Origin: Bacteroidales bacterium
GTDB taxonomy: Bacteria; Bacteroidota; Bacteroidia; Bacteroidales; UBA4417
Direction: 5' to 3'
NCBI GenBank assembly: GCA_016707705.1
Contig: JADJHD010000035.1
Coordinates: 1 to 57,830, forward strand
Length of the DNA: 57,830 nucleotides
In this document: positions 25,753-35,002 of the stretch, one piece after another
Numbering within the stretch: the first letter of the stretch is position 1
How the letters are laid out: each line of letters begins with the position of its first letter
Translations under genes and position numbers: made by a program
The notes under the pieces: generated by a model
The model's database searches: none
Told to the model about the DNA's origin: nothing
What the model saw: only the letters and a program-made list of their open reading frames with translations

Positions 25753-27291
25753 ATGAACAGAAGGAACAGTCCCGGAAAACTTGGAATGATCCGCTTTACC
25801 ATGATAGTCGCGCAGATTCTCCTGGTAGGCTTTACTATTCATTGGCTAAACCTGCAATTCTCTGAGCATGAAAAACGGTTATCCGGAGACCTTGAAGTAG
25901 CATGGAATGAGTCGCAGCAGCAAATGATTGACTCTCTGTTGCTTAAAGAATACATTAATCCAGCAATGGATTCATCAAGGAATTTCAACTATCATATAGA
26001 GTTTAATTCTGATTCATTGCGATCGATTGAACAACTTCAGATTTCAGCAGAAAAGTCTTGCAACGTACAACCGATCATTCTACCCAAAGTACATATTCCT
26101 CCTATGCATCTACCCGGACCACCTCCGGGTCACCAGAAAATTATTGTCCAGGTAACTGACTCTGTCAGGATTAATGATATTCCCCCACCCATCAGGCATA
26201 ATACTATAAGGACTAAGGATCTGGTTCTTCAGGGTGTGAAGTTGTTTGTGAATGAAATCTCTGATTCGGCAAATTCCTTCACCGACTTTACCTCCCAATG
26301 GTCATTTGATACTGATACCGCCTATATCAAATCATCCTTTAACAAGAAGGTGAAGGAACTGGCGCCAATGCTGCATGTTTCCTGGATAAAACATGATTCA
26401 ATCCTGGTTTGGCCTGTTGACAAGAAGTTTACCTATCAGATTCATTCAGAGTCCGATACATTGGAAGCAAAAGTTGGTGGATACAATCTCTATATTCTGA
26501 AGAAGCTCCTACCTCAGATTGGATTTGCATTGGTATTAATCTTGCTTACTGCACTTGCATTTATCGGCAGTTTCAGGAGTCTCAGGACTCAAGTACTGTT
26601 GAATACTCAACGTAATGACTTCATCAGGAATATGTCGCATGAGCTGAAAACACCAGTTGCCACGGTAAAAGTTGCCCTGGAAGCACTTAAACGGTTCAAC
26701 AGGAAAGATGACCCCAAATTGATGGATGAGTACCTTGATATGGCAAACTCTGAAGCCAACAGACTTGAATTGCTTATCAGCAGGGTAATGAGTGTTTCTG
26801 ATACCAATGAGGCTTACTTACTGAATAAGGAGCAGGTAAATGTTCAGGATCTGATTCGTCAGGTAGTAAGTTCATTGACTCCCAGAATGGATTCACTTCA
26901 GACCAAACTGGAGGTTATACTCCCTGAGTCCCCAATATTCCTTATGCTAGACAGCCTGCATATACAGGGTGTTGTGATCAACATTATTGATAATGGCCTG
27001 AAATACAGTAATGAACAGCCTGAAATAAGGATAGATATGAGTACATTAGGGAATGCAGTAATTATCAGTATTGCCGACAGAGGAATTGGAATTCCTGAGA
27101 TTTACCGGAAAAAGATTTTTGAGAAATTCTTCAGAGTCCCGACAGGTGTGCAACATAATGTTAAAGGGTATGGTTTGGGACTAAGTTATTCAGATCATAT
27201 TATGAAGCTTCATGGCGGCAGAATCGAATGCCTGCCTCGTGAGGAAGGCGGAAGCATTTTCAGATTGATATTTCCTGATTCAACTCTATGA
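25753..27291 (+). CDS. Membrane sensor histidine kinase
   Basis: Two-component sensor kinase, 512 aa from ATG 25753 (an upstream in-frame ATG at 25648 would add a non-signal leader). TM1 about 14-32, periplasmic sensor about 33-253, TM2 about 254-274. H-box FIRNMSHELKTPVATVK with phosphorylated H296, N-box NIIDNGLKYS, G1 ADRGIGIP, F-box FEKFFRVP, G2 GYGLGLSY. The sensor region contains a Pro/His-rich stretch (KVHIPPMHLPGPPPGHQK, about 112-129) that might bind metal or be flexible. It overlaps the response regulator gene by ATGA (27288-27291), so the two are translationally coupled. Confidence 0.92.
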   Translation: MNRRNSPGKLGMIRFTMIVAQILLVGFTIHWLNLQFSEHEKRLSGDLEVAWNESQQQMIDSLLLKEYINPAMDSSRNFNYHIEFNSDSLRSIEQLQISAEKSCNVQPIILPKVHIPPMHLPGPPPGHQKIIVQVTDSVRINDIPPPIRHNTIRTKDLVLQGVKLFVNEISDSANSFTDFTSQWSFDTDTAYIKSSFNKKVKELAPMLHVSWIKHDSILVWPVDKKFTYQIHSESDTLEAKVGGYNLYILKKLLPQIGFALVLILLTALAFIGSFRSLRTQVLLNTQRNDFIRNMSHELKTPVATVKVALEALKRFNRKDDPKLMDEYLDMANSEANRLELLISRVMSVSDTNEAYLLNKEQVNVQDLIRQVVSSLTPRMDSLQTKLEVILPESPIFLMLDSLHIQGVVINIIDNGLKYSNEQPEIRIDMSTLGNAVIISIADRGIGIPEIYRKKIFEKFFRVPTGVQHNVKGYGLGLSYSDHIMKLHGGRIECLPREEGGSIFRLIFPDSTL

Positions 27292-27974
27292 AAACAAGGA
27301 TACTGTATGTAGAAGACGAACCCTTCCTGGGCAGAATTGTGAGTGAAACTCTCCAACAGCAAGGCTTTGAAATTCAACTTGTTGCTGATGGCGCACTGGT
27401 AATTAAGGAACTCCGGCAATTCAAACCGGAATTATGCGTGCTTGATATTATGCTTCCTCATGTGGATGGTTACACTCTTTGCAGGGAGATCAGGGCAGAG
27501 AGCCAATCAATGCCTATCATTTTCCTGACAGCCCTTTCAGAAACTGAAGACCTGGTAAAAGGATTTGAGGCTGGCGGCACAGATTATATCAAGAAGCCAT
27601 TCAGTATGGAAGAACTTATTATCAGAATCAAAAATCAGCTGAATCTGAGTGAACGGTTGAGAACAAATGCTTCCTCTGATAAAAAACTTGGCAAATTTAT
27701 GCTATCAACTTCCAGATATGAGTTGATTACCCCAACTACAACACACAAGCTATCTTCCAGAGAGATGGAAATTGCCTCCCTCCTTACGGAAACCACCAAT
27801 AAAGTGATTGATCGCAGGGATATCCTGATGAAAGTCTGGGGCGATGATTCCTTTTTCAATTCACGAACATTGGATGTGTATATCCGAAAACTCCGTTCAT
27901 TGTTTGCAGAAGATCCTCAAATTGAATTAATTACACTGAAAGGAAAGGGTTATCTGTTTATGATCAGAAATTAG
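27288..27974 (+). CDS. OmpR/PhoB-family response regulator
   Basis: 228 aa DNA-binding partner of the preceding kinase. Receiver domain 1-120 with acidic pair E9/D10, phospho-acceptor D53 (CVLDIMLP), T81 and K103 (KKPF). C-terminal winged helix with LSSREMEIASLL, DILMKVWGDDSFFNSRTLDVYIRKLR (recognition region) and a wing at KGKGYLF. Start ATG 27288 is inside the kinase stop codon overlap. No target operator could be identified; neighbours suggest no specific regulon. Confidence 0.94.
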   Translation: MKTRILYVEDEPFLGRIVSETLQQQGFEIQLVADGALVIKELRQFKPELCVLDIMLPHVDGYTLCREIRAESQSMPIIFLTALSETEDLVKGFEAGGTDYIKKPFSMEELIIRIKNQLNLSERLRTNASSDKKLGKFMLSTSRYELITPTTTHKLSSREMEIASLLTETTNKVIDRRDILMKVWGDDSFFNSRTLDVYIRKLRSLFAEDPQIELITLKGKGYLFMIRN

Positions 27975-28023
27975 CTGATTAATCACACTGACATCAGTGG
28001 TCTGATTTGCATATGCTTCTCCG

Positions 28024-30267
28024 CTAAAAAGGCAATGTGACAGAAATAAAGCTGCAAGCATTATTCTCTATAAAAATCCAGTCTCCGGAATCCACTAACC
28101 CATCCCCATTCACATCTTCAGGTTTGTATCCGGATTCCATCAGCTGAATCTGATTTTCAACTCCAATCATATCTCCGGAATCCACGATGCCATCCTGGTT
28201 GACATCCCCGGCCGGCAGGCAGAAATATCCGGATAGCAGGGTTTGATTCTGTCCAAAGGCTGAACCAGAGGAGGTTGTAAAATCATAGGTTATTGAATCA
28301 GTATCAAATAAAACAGGAACAGAAGAACAGATTACAATTGAATTCCGGTGGGAAACCTTTATGTAGTAACTATCTGATAGGTTTTCATTGATTGGGAAAC
28401 TGCATTGCCCGGAGGTGGTTAGAGCAAGATTCTCCTGATGGCTCAAGGTTTCAGAAGGATCAACAGGATTTAGGAGATCTATTCCAATGAGGTCAGAAAT
28501 CTCATCCTCAAAAAGCTGATTGCTCCCTGCGCTTACCTTCTTCAAGGTTCCGGAATCAGAATTCAGCAATGCCTCAGGAAAAACTTTAACTATCGCTGTA
28601 TGCGAATAAGACCCGGACTGGATATCAAGAAGAAAGTCCCTGACATCGCCGCTTTCCTGATTACCACATGGAGATAGTGAATTACCTTCTCCAAGGCGAA
28701 CTCTCAGTCTGGTGGAACCTATTGCAGCATTCTCAGGAACCTGAATTTGCGTTGTAAACATCTCCATATCTGGATTATATAAGTAAACAGGCTCGCCTTC
28801 ATCGTCAAAATCAAAATCCGCATTCCAATCAATCCAGGCATTGCAGCTTATTGAGGTGATAGGCTGGCTCGACTGAACAAGTAACGGCAAACTCTGTCCG
28901 GTCCAAACCGTACTTTGGAGAGAATTATTGAATATATATCCGGAACTGCTGCTATTTTCATTCAATAAAGTAATATTCCCAAACCGAAGTTCCCTGATAC
29001 TGGGACTTCCATTAGCAGATGCTTCACAATAGCATGGCAATGTGACTGTTATAAAACCATGTTTCACATCGGTATCATATCCAAACTCATTTGTAGTTCG
29101 CAGAGAAACTGAATAAGTTCCGGGGACAAAGTATTGAACTACAGGATTTTGCAATTGTGAATTTTCAGGGACAGCCCCTTCAAAATACCATAGCCAGTTT
29201 GTTGGATTGTTGATAGTCTGATCCAGAAACTGTACTGAGTTCCCCGCACAAATAGTAGTTGAAGAAACTGAGAATGAAGTAAGTGGTGGCGGATTTTCAC
29301 TTTGCAGCCGGAGAACGGTTACACCCCATTGAGCCATACCGGCATACGAACCACCCCAGGGCATCTGATGCAAGTCATAATCCCAGGTATCATGCAGGTA
29401 AACAATATTAGCAAGAGAATCATAGCCAAGTCCAAGCATGCTGTGGCCATTGAGCTGAAGCATCACAGGCCGCTGATTGTCAATTTCCTCCCTGAACATC
29501 TGGAATGTAAACCCATTAGAATTGCCATACATTCCCTGTATCAGCTGGGTGAAGTTCTCAACAACTTCATAACCCGCTGATTCATAGTAAAGTCGCAAAC
29601 CATGGCAGCCATCCCTTCTCGAAGGCTCATTCCCTGTATAATCAAATAAGGGAGCACCATCAGGAATCATAAAAAACCGGGTGTTGCCATCCGCATTCCA
29701 ATAAATGGACTGGTTTGTCCCCATAAAATCACCGGTACAATCTTCATCTGCATGCCGACTCCAATTGTTTACCAGATAAGGATCCGGACCATAATTCCGG
29801 TAGATTATCCAGAAATCATCCACATGTCCCCTGCTCTGCCTCTCTTCCAATCCCAGCATGCTGGCACTGATGGGACACTGGTTCCTGGTTTCACCATTGA
29901 TAGTAACCGTTCCCCACATGGTATTATCAAGCGGAGCCATACCATCGTTTGAAATTCCGGTATAGAGGTCAGGATATCCATGGTTGTCGAAGTAACCCGC
30001 TTGCATGGCAGCTGTTGTGTTTGAACAACCAAATGACCAGCTATAGGCAGGAACACTGTCAATCAGAACAGCAGTGCTTGATGGTGAGCATACAGGTGAG
30101 CGGTAAATCTCGGGAGGAGAACCCGGTACAATCACTTCATTGATCTCCACTCCTGTCGGACTGATAAACCGAGAAGTAATATAAGTTTCAGAGAGGTTCT
30201 TCTCATTCTGGGAATAGGCATTCAGAAAGCCTGCCATGAGGCTGAACAGCATAATACGTGAAAACAT
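28024..30267 (-). CDS. Secreted C39-like cysteine peptidase with PKD, GEVED and dockerin-like modules
   Basis: 747 aa. Signal peptide about 1-19 (LFSLMAGFLNAYSQ). A papain-like C39-type peptidase domain spans about 60-325: likely catalytic C81 in SWSFGCSNTTAAMQ, H275 in LNGHSMLGLGYD and D293 in LHDTWD. Then a PKD domain (about 330-410, QFLDQTINNPTNWLWYFEG), a GEVED domain (about 415-545, WIDWNADFDFDDEGE), a spacer, and at the C-terminus two Ca-binding dockerin type I-like repeats, DVNQDGIVDSGDMIGVEN and DVNGDGLVDSGDWIFIEN (about 690-740). No T9SS tail. It may be exported and attached through the dockerin-like pair to a cohesin-type partner, which is not in this window. Substrate unknown. Confidence 0.82.
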   Translation of the reverse strand: MFSRIMLFSLMAGFLNAYSQNEKNLSETYITSRFISPTGVEINEVIVPGSPPEIYRSPVCSPSSTAVLIDSVPAYSWSFGCSNTTAAMQAGYFDNHGYPDLYTGISNDGMAPLDNTMWGTVTINGETRNQCPISASMLGLEERQSRGHVDDFWIIYRNYGPDPYLVNNWSRHADEDCTGDFMGTNQSIYWNADGNTRFFMIPDGAPLFDYTGNEPSRRDGCHGLRLYYESAGYEVVENFTQLIQGMYGNSNGFTFQMFREEIDNQRPVMLQLNGHSMLGLGYDSLANIVYLHDTWDYDLHQMPWGGSYAGMAQWGVTVLRLQSENPPPLTSFSVSSTTICAGNSVQFLDQTINNPTNWLWYFEGAVPENSQLQNPVVQYFVPGTYSVSLRTTNEFGYDTDVKHGFITVTLPCYCEASANGSPSIRELRFGNITLLNENSSSSGYIFNNSLQSTVWTGQSLPLLVQSSQPITSISCNAWIDWNADFDFDDEGEPVYLYNPDMEMFTTQIQVPENAAIGSTRLRVRLGEGNSLSPCGNQESGDVRDFLLDIQSGSYSHTAIVKVFPEALLNSDSGTLKKVSAGSNQLFEDEISDLIGIDLLNPVDPSETLSHQENLALTTSGQCSFPINENLSDSYYIKVSHRNSIVICSSVPVLFDTDSITYDFTTSSGSAFGQNQTLLSGYFCLPAGDVNQDGIVDSGDMIGVENQIQLMESGYKPEDVNGDGLVDSGDWIFIENNACSFISVTLPF

Positions 30268-30516
30268 AATATTAAATAATTAGTATAAGTGAATAATTGT
30301 AATAAATTAATATAGAGCAATATGTAAAATATATTCGATATACCTGTGCACTGACTGGTCCCTTGAATTTCTGAGTTTTGAACTAAATCAGCAATCAAAA
30401 TGCATCGTACTTTCCTGCTGTAAAAGTAGGTCAATACGCAATTTTGAGTTGTTGATAACCTCAGGTATTTACTCCTAAATTTTCAACACTCAAAAAGGTT
30501 TGTTAACTAAAAAAAG

Positions 30517-31002
30517 TTAATTAGTGAGTTTCCGGAGTTCTTTCAGCTCTTCCCCGTAGTCAAATTGCAAATCCTCATGCAATTCTGAAATGGACTTCTT
30601 GATTTTTAGAAATTGTCTTTCGAAAAGGTTCCGCAACGTTCCCTGGGAAGGAATCCATATTCCATTCTCCCTTAGGCTCTTCCAAAGATAGATATGCATT
30701 TCTGCTTCAATTTCCTTTTTAGCTGCAAAATGACTGTACTTGTCCAGCATTCTGATAATCTTGCGTATTCCCTTCAGTATGTAGTAGTTATTTGAACGAT
30801 TGATAGCAGCTATCTGGGTATTGGTTTCATTTTTCACGGCCCTCAGGAACCCTGAAGGGTCACATTCATAGTATAAGATATAGGTAATAAGTTCCTTGTT
30901 TTCCTTTTTATATCGCCCCAACCGCAGGCAAAGCTCTGCCATTTCCTTTGGAGAAAGGCTGCCAAATGCTTTCCTGATTTCATTCAATGAAGCTGTTTCC
31001 AT
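30517..31002 (-). CDS. Conserved hypothetical helical protein
   Basis: 161 aa, not recognised by name. Almost entirely helical, highly charged (Lys, Glu, Arg), no signal peptide or membrane segment. Begins METASLNEIRKAFGSLSPKE and carries LCLRLGRYKKENKELITYIL, a style seen in small cytosolic Bacteroidota proteins. Flanked by 249- and 296-base gaps, so it is a single transcription unit. ATG at 31002 is the only sensible start. Confidence 0.7.
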   Translation of the reverse strand: METASLNEIRKAFGSLSPKEMAELCLRLGRYKKENKELITYILYYECDPSGFLRAVKNETNTQIAAINRSNNYYILKGIRKIIRMLDKYSHFAAKKEIEAEMHIYLWKSLRENGIWIPSQGTLRNLFERQFLKIKKSISELHEDLQFDYGEELKELRKLTN

Positions 31003-31298
31003 GCTTATTGCAATTTAATCCGATTCACTCCTGCAGCCTTATTTATAGGATTTATCTGCAAGACTTGATCAATGCTACATCCATTAATTTCTTCAGGCGA
31101 AGATAGTAATACTCCGGCTATGCTTAGTTGCCGGAAGATTAGCTGAAATACCATATGTTGTATCAAACACATTCATCTGTTCAAGTTTAAATTATCAGGT
31201 TGGAATTATGTAGTTCAAAATAATTATGTTTGTCGAACATGACCGCATCCCCCACATTTGATAGAATAAATACTTCCAACCATAAAGTACAAGGATAG

Positions 31299-34200
31299 AT
31301 GACAGCGAAACTAAAAAGCATTCTCATTATCAATCTTTTGATTGTCAGCATTGTATCTCCTCTCTCACAGCTGAAGGCCCAGGATTCGGAACGAACAAGG
31401 CAACTCAAGGAATTTGCGGCGAAAACCGTTGATTATCAGGAAGGTTTTGTATGCAGTACCCCTGGAAATGATTTCAGCTATCACAGTTTCAGGAATGATA
31501 TTTCGGATGCCTTGCTGACACGTTGTACCGATGGGACTGTTGCCATTGAATGGAAGACAGAGTCAGTTTATGACAAATTAGGGGACAATGGAGCTGGTTT
31601 TATCTGGATGGCTGCCCTGGATCTTATCTCGGAGTATCATGAATTTGATGTTTTCGTTGATGGGATCAAGCGGTTTACCATCAATTCAAGCATGAAGGAG
31701 CAATTTGAGCTCAAAAATCCTGATGGCGGTTCACTTAGGTTCATTACGGCAGAGACAGATCGGTATGCCGATGCTCACGGCTATATGGCTTTATGGGCAC
31801 CGTCATCATGGTTGAAGGCAGGAAAAACACTTTCAATTAAGATTTGCGGACATTCAGAAAACAGCAATTGCTGGATCATCATCTACAAGGCTACAGATGC
31901 CTCAAAGTATCTGCATGAATCAGTCAGGTATAATTCCTGGCTCAACATGGCTCTTAAAGCACAGAAAGGAAAACTTCTGTCTGATATTGAACTTCCCAAA
32001 GATCTGGTCGGTCAAAACATTGATTATAAGATTAATGGCAAGACTTATAGTTTACCGGTGACCTTGAAAAATGAAGCCGGTTTTGCCAGCATTGAAACAA
32101 AAGGCAGCCTTGAAAAAATCAAATCCTTGATTGTCAGCGATAAATATGGCGAAATGCTAAATGTCAGCAATCTGGTAACAGGAAAAACAACAAGACTAGC
32201 AAATCTGGCATTACTTGAATCCAACATTATCAATTTAGGTGATAACCTTACGATTAATGCCAGCAGAGTATACAAGCCTAATACTGTCAGGTCACTAAAC
32301 ACGCTATCAAATTCAAATTTGTCTGGCGGCTCCATTTATCTTATGAACTCAAGCCATCAGGATATTGCATGGATGGATTCACCGGAAAAGTGTATTCTGC
32401 TCAGGGATACAATGCTGCTCTCTCCTCTTGTGGAGCATGCGCTGAAAGACCCATCCTATAAATTCGACATAGAAGATGCACTGATGCTCCGCGAATACAT
32501 TACACGCCATCCAAATATGAAGGACACCATTGGATATCTTTTGAATTCAGGACGGCTGTCGTGTGGTGCGAGCTACATCCAACCCTATGAAGAGATGCAG
32601 ACAGGTGAAGCATTAGCCCGACAATTCTATTTTGGAAGCCGCTGGCTGAAGAAAACATTCGGTTATGATGCCAGAACTTACTGGAATCAGGATGTCCCGG
32701 GCAGAACCTTGCAAATGGCACAGATACTCAGCAAGTCTGAGGTCCCCTATCTATCGCTGAGCAGAATGAAAAAGGGTATCTTTAATTGGTACAGTCCGGA
32801 TGGATCCTTTGTTTCTGTTTATTCAGCCGGACATTATGGAGATGCATATTCCCATCTGCAGAAAAACTACTATGAATCTGCTGAGTACATTGCCAGAAGT
32901 TCGGGACAATGGTCTGATTATTTCTCAAAGAGTCCAAAGAACCCGGCTATTCCCTTGCTCTCCGACTGGGATATGAGTCCGGCAAAAGATTACAGCAAAC
33001 TCATCGCTCAATGGAATTCAACCAAAGAAATTCAGGACAGCACAGGAAAGTATGTCCCCATTCATCTTCCGGAAATCAAGCCTTCACTTTTTCCTGATTT
33101 CATGAAAGACTTTGTTGCATCTGCAAACCAACTACCAAAGATTAGTGGTGAACGACCGGATGTTTGGTTGTTTATTCACGGACCGACACACCAGAAAGCA
33201 ATTCTCGATAGCCGTGAAGCAGATCATTTTCTTACTGCAGCGGAAAAGTTTGCAACAGCCAATGCCTTGATTGACAATAGCTTTTACAAGTATCCATCCC
33301 TTGAACTTGAACAAGCCTGGGAAGCAAGAATTTATCCCGATCATGGCTGGGGAGGTAAACATGGTGATATTACCGATGACCTGTTCGCATCAAAGTATGC
33401 CTTTGCCAGAAGTAAGGCTTCGGAGGTATTACAGGCAACACTGAAGGATATTTCTTCAAAAATCAAAATTGATAATGGGAAAGGACTACCTCTTGTTGTG
33501 TTCAACAGCCTGAACTGGATCAGAAACGATCTGGCAACTTCAAGAGTTAGTTTTCCTGACAATTTCGGAAAATGGATAAAGGTTGAAGATGCCAGCGGAA
33601 AGTCCGTTCCACTTCAATTGGAAAATCCAATCTTCTACCCTTCCGGTTCTATCCAAAGTGCAGATATCAGTTTCCTGGCCTCTGATGTTCCTTCTATTGG
33701 ATATAAGACCTATTACCTGAAAGCTGATTCAAAGCCAGTGTCAAAGACTCTGCAATCAATTGAGCTGATTCTTGAAAATTCCTTCTATAAATTGAGTCTC
33801 GGAAATGGTGGAATTGAGAAATTATATGATAAGGAATTAGGAAAGGACATTCTTGATTCAAAAAAATTCAAGGGTGCTGAAGTATTTACACTTCATTCTG
33901 AAGGCACAGGAGCCGGAGAGTTTGCGGATGTGCAACAACCTGATATGGAAGGCTTCGACAAGGCATCAAATTACAAGGCTGAATGGAAGCTTATTTCGGA
34001 TGGCCCTGTATATCAGGAGTATTCATGCAGGCAGCCTATCAGGAATGCAATGGTTGAGCAGAGAATCAGACTTTATAATGCCATGAAAAGAATTGATGTC
34101 TGGATCGAACTGCTGAACTATGAAGGTATACTTTACAGGGAATACAGGATGGCCATTCCTGTTGCTCAAAGTAATGCAACAATCAGTTATGAGGTACCTT

Positions 34201-34868
34201 ATGGAGTAGTAACCATTGGCAAAGATGAATTGCAAGGCGCAGCAGGTGAGCGTTATACCACCGATTGCAAGGATATTCATCCAAGAGGAATAGAAAACTG
34301 GATTGATTGCAGTGGAAAGGATTTTGGGATTACAATGAGTTCCAGCGTTGCGGTTGCAGATTATATCGATCCAAGTGATCAAACGTCAGAAATTCCGCTG
34401 ATTCAGCCTATTATGATCTCTTCAAGAAGAAGTTGCCATGAAGAAGGAAATGAATATCTGCAGACTGGCGACCATCACTTCTTCTTCTCACTGAATACTC
34501 ATAAACCCGGATGGGAAAATGGATACAGGACTGCTCTTCAGGCTAATGAGCCGCTTCAGGTGATTACGAACTTCAACACCTATGTTTCTGCCATTTTGCC
34601 TGAAGAAAAGAGTTTCTTCACAATTGATGATCCAATGGTGCTGCTGACTACGGTAAAGAAAGCAGAAGATCAGAATGCCGGAGTATTCAGACTTGTGAAT
34701 CTGGATCAGAAGTCACGGCTCTTGAAACTGGGAACATTCATGGATTTCAAAAAAGCATCTCAAACCAACCTTATCGAGAACAAGACAGGCTTCACTTACT
34801 CTATCGATAAAAAACTGATTAACATCGAATTGGGTAAGTTTAGCATTGAGAGCATCCTTATTGAATAA
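31299..34868 (+). CDS. Secreted GH38-like alpha-mannosidase
   Basis: 1189 aa exo-acting glycoside hydrolase; GH38 enzymes cleave alpha-mannose from N-glycans using a zinc ion. Signal peptide about 1-27 (IINLLIVSIVSPLSQLKAQ). An N-terminal ~340-residue beta-type domain precedes the catalytic domain. Zinc ligand motif H353-Q-D355 in NSSHQDIAWMDSPE (family: H-x-D), nucleophile region YWNQDVPGRT with D465, and LFIHGPTHQKAILDSREAD further on. The C-terminal half is beta-rich, as in GH38 (HDIHPRG-like DCKDIHPRGIENWIDC). RBS-like AAGGA precedes the ATG. Together with the PNGase F-like gene at 41.6 kb it suggests N-glycan foraging. Ligand spacing is family-like but not standard, so specificity is uncertain. 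Confidence 0.83.
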   Translation: MTAKLKSILIINLLIVSIVSPLSQLKAQDSERTRQLKEFAAKTVDYQEGFVCSTPGNDFSYHSFRNDISDALLTRCTDGTVAIEWKTESVYDKLGDNGAGFIWMAALDLISEYHEFDVFVDGIKRFTINSSMKEQFELKNPDGGSLRFITAETDRYADAHGYMALWAPSSWLKAGKTLSIKICGHSENSNCWIIIYKATDASKYLHESVRYNSWLNMALKAQKGKLLSDIELPKDLVGQNIDYKINGKTYSLPVTLKNEAGFASIETKGSLEKIKSLIVSDKYGEMLNVSNLVTGKTTRLANLALLESNIINLGDNLTINASRVYKPNTVRSLNTLSNSNLSGGSIYLMNSSHQDIAWMDSPEKCILLRDTMLLSPLVEHALKDPSYKFDIEDALMLREYITRHPNMKDTIGYLLNSGRLSCGASYIQPYEEMQTGEALARQFYFGSRWLKKTFGYDARTYWNQDVPGRTLQMAQILSKSEVPYLSLSRMKKGIFNWYSPDGSFVSVYSAGHYGDAYSHLQKNYYESAEYIARSSGQWSDYFSKSPKNPAIPLLSDWDMSPAKDYSKLIAQWNSTKEIQDSTGKYVPIHLPEIKPSLFPDFMKDFVASANQLPKISGERPDVWLFIHGPTHQKAILDSREADHFLTAAEKFATANALIDNSFYKYPSLELEQAWEARIYPDHGWGGKHGDITDDLFASKYAFARSKASEVLQATLKDISSKIKIDNGKGLPLVVFNSLNWIRNDLATSRVSFPDNFGKWIKVEDASGKSVPLQLENPIFYPSGSIQSADISFLASDVPSIGYKTYYLKADSKPVSKTLQSIELILENSFYKLSLGNGGIEKLYDKELGKDILDSKKFKGAEVFTLHSEGTGAGEFADVQQPDMEGFDKASNYKAEWKLISDGPVYQEYSCRQPIRNAMVEQRIRLYNAMKRIDVWIELLNYEGILYREYRMAIPVAQSNATISYEVPYGVVTIGKDELQGAAGERYTTDCKDIHPRGIENWIDCSGKDFGITMSSSVAVADYIDPSDQTSEIPLIQPIMISSRRSCHEEGNEYLQTGDHHFFFSLNTHKPGWENGYRTALQANEPLQVITNFNTYVSAILPEEKSFFTIDDPMVLLTTVKKAEDQNAGVFRLVNLDQKSRLLKLGTFMDFKKASQTNLIENKTGFTYSIDKKLINIELGKFSIESILIE

Positions 34869-34936
34869 GCTTCAGATCCGGGAAGGTGTTGATAACTTAA
34901 ACACGAGCCTGATGCTTTCCAACAGGTAGAATAGCC

Positions 34937-34944
34937 TATTTTTG
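34937..34944 (+). promoter_or_regulatory. -7 element (TATTTTTG) upstream of recQ
   Basis: TATTTTTG 58 bases before the recQ ATG, followed by GC as in other promoters of this window. No TTG at normal -33 spacing. Confidence 0.4.
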
Positions 34945-35002
34945 CATTTACATATTCTATATTTCAATTTTCATATTCAGTCCATTTATTCTACACTACA
35001 TC

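Noticed and set aside
27984..28001. Small hairpin CACTGA-CA-TCAGTG after the response regulator
   Set aside because: Six-bp stem, two-base loop and no T-run; not a convincing terminator.
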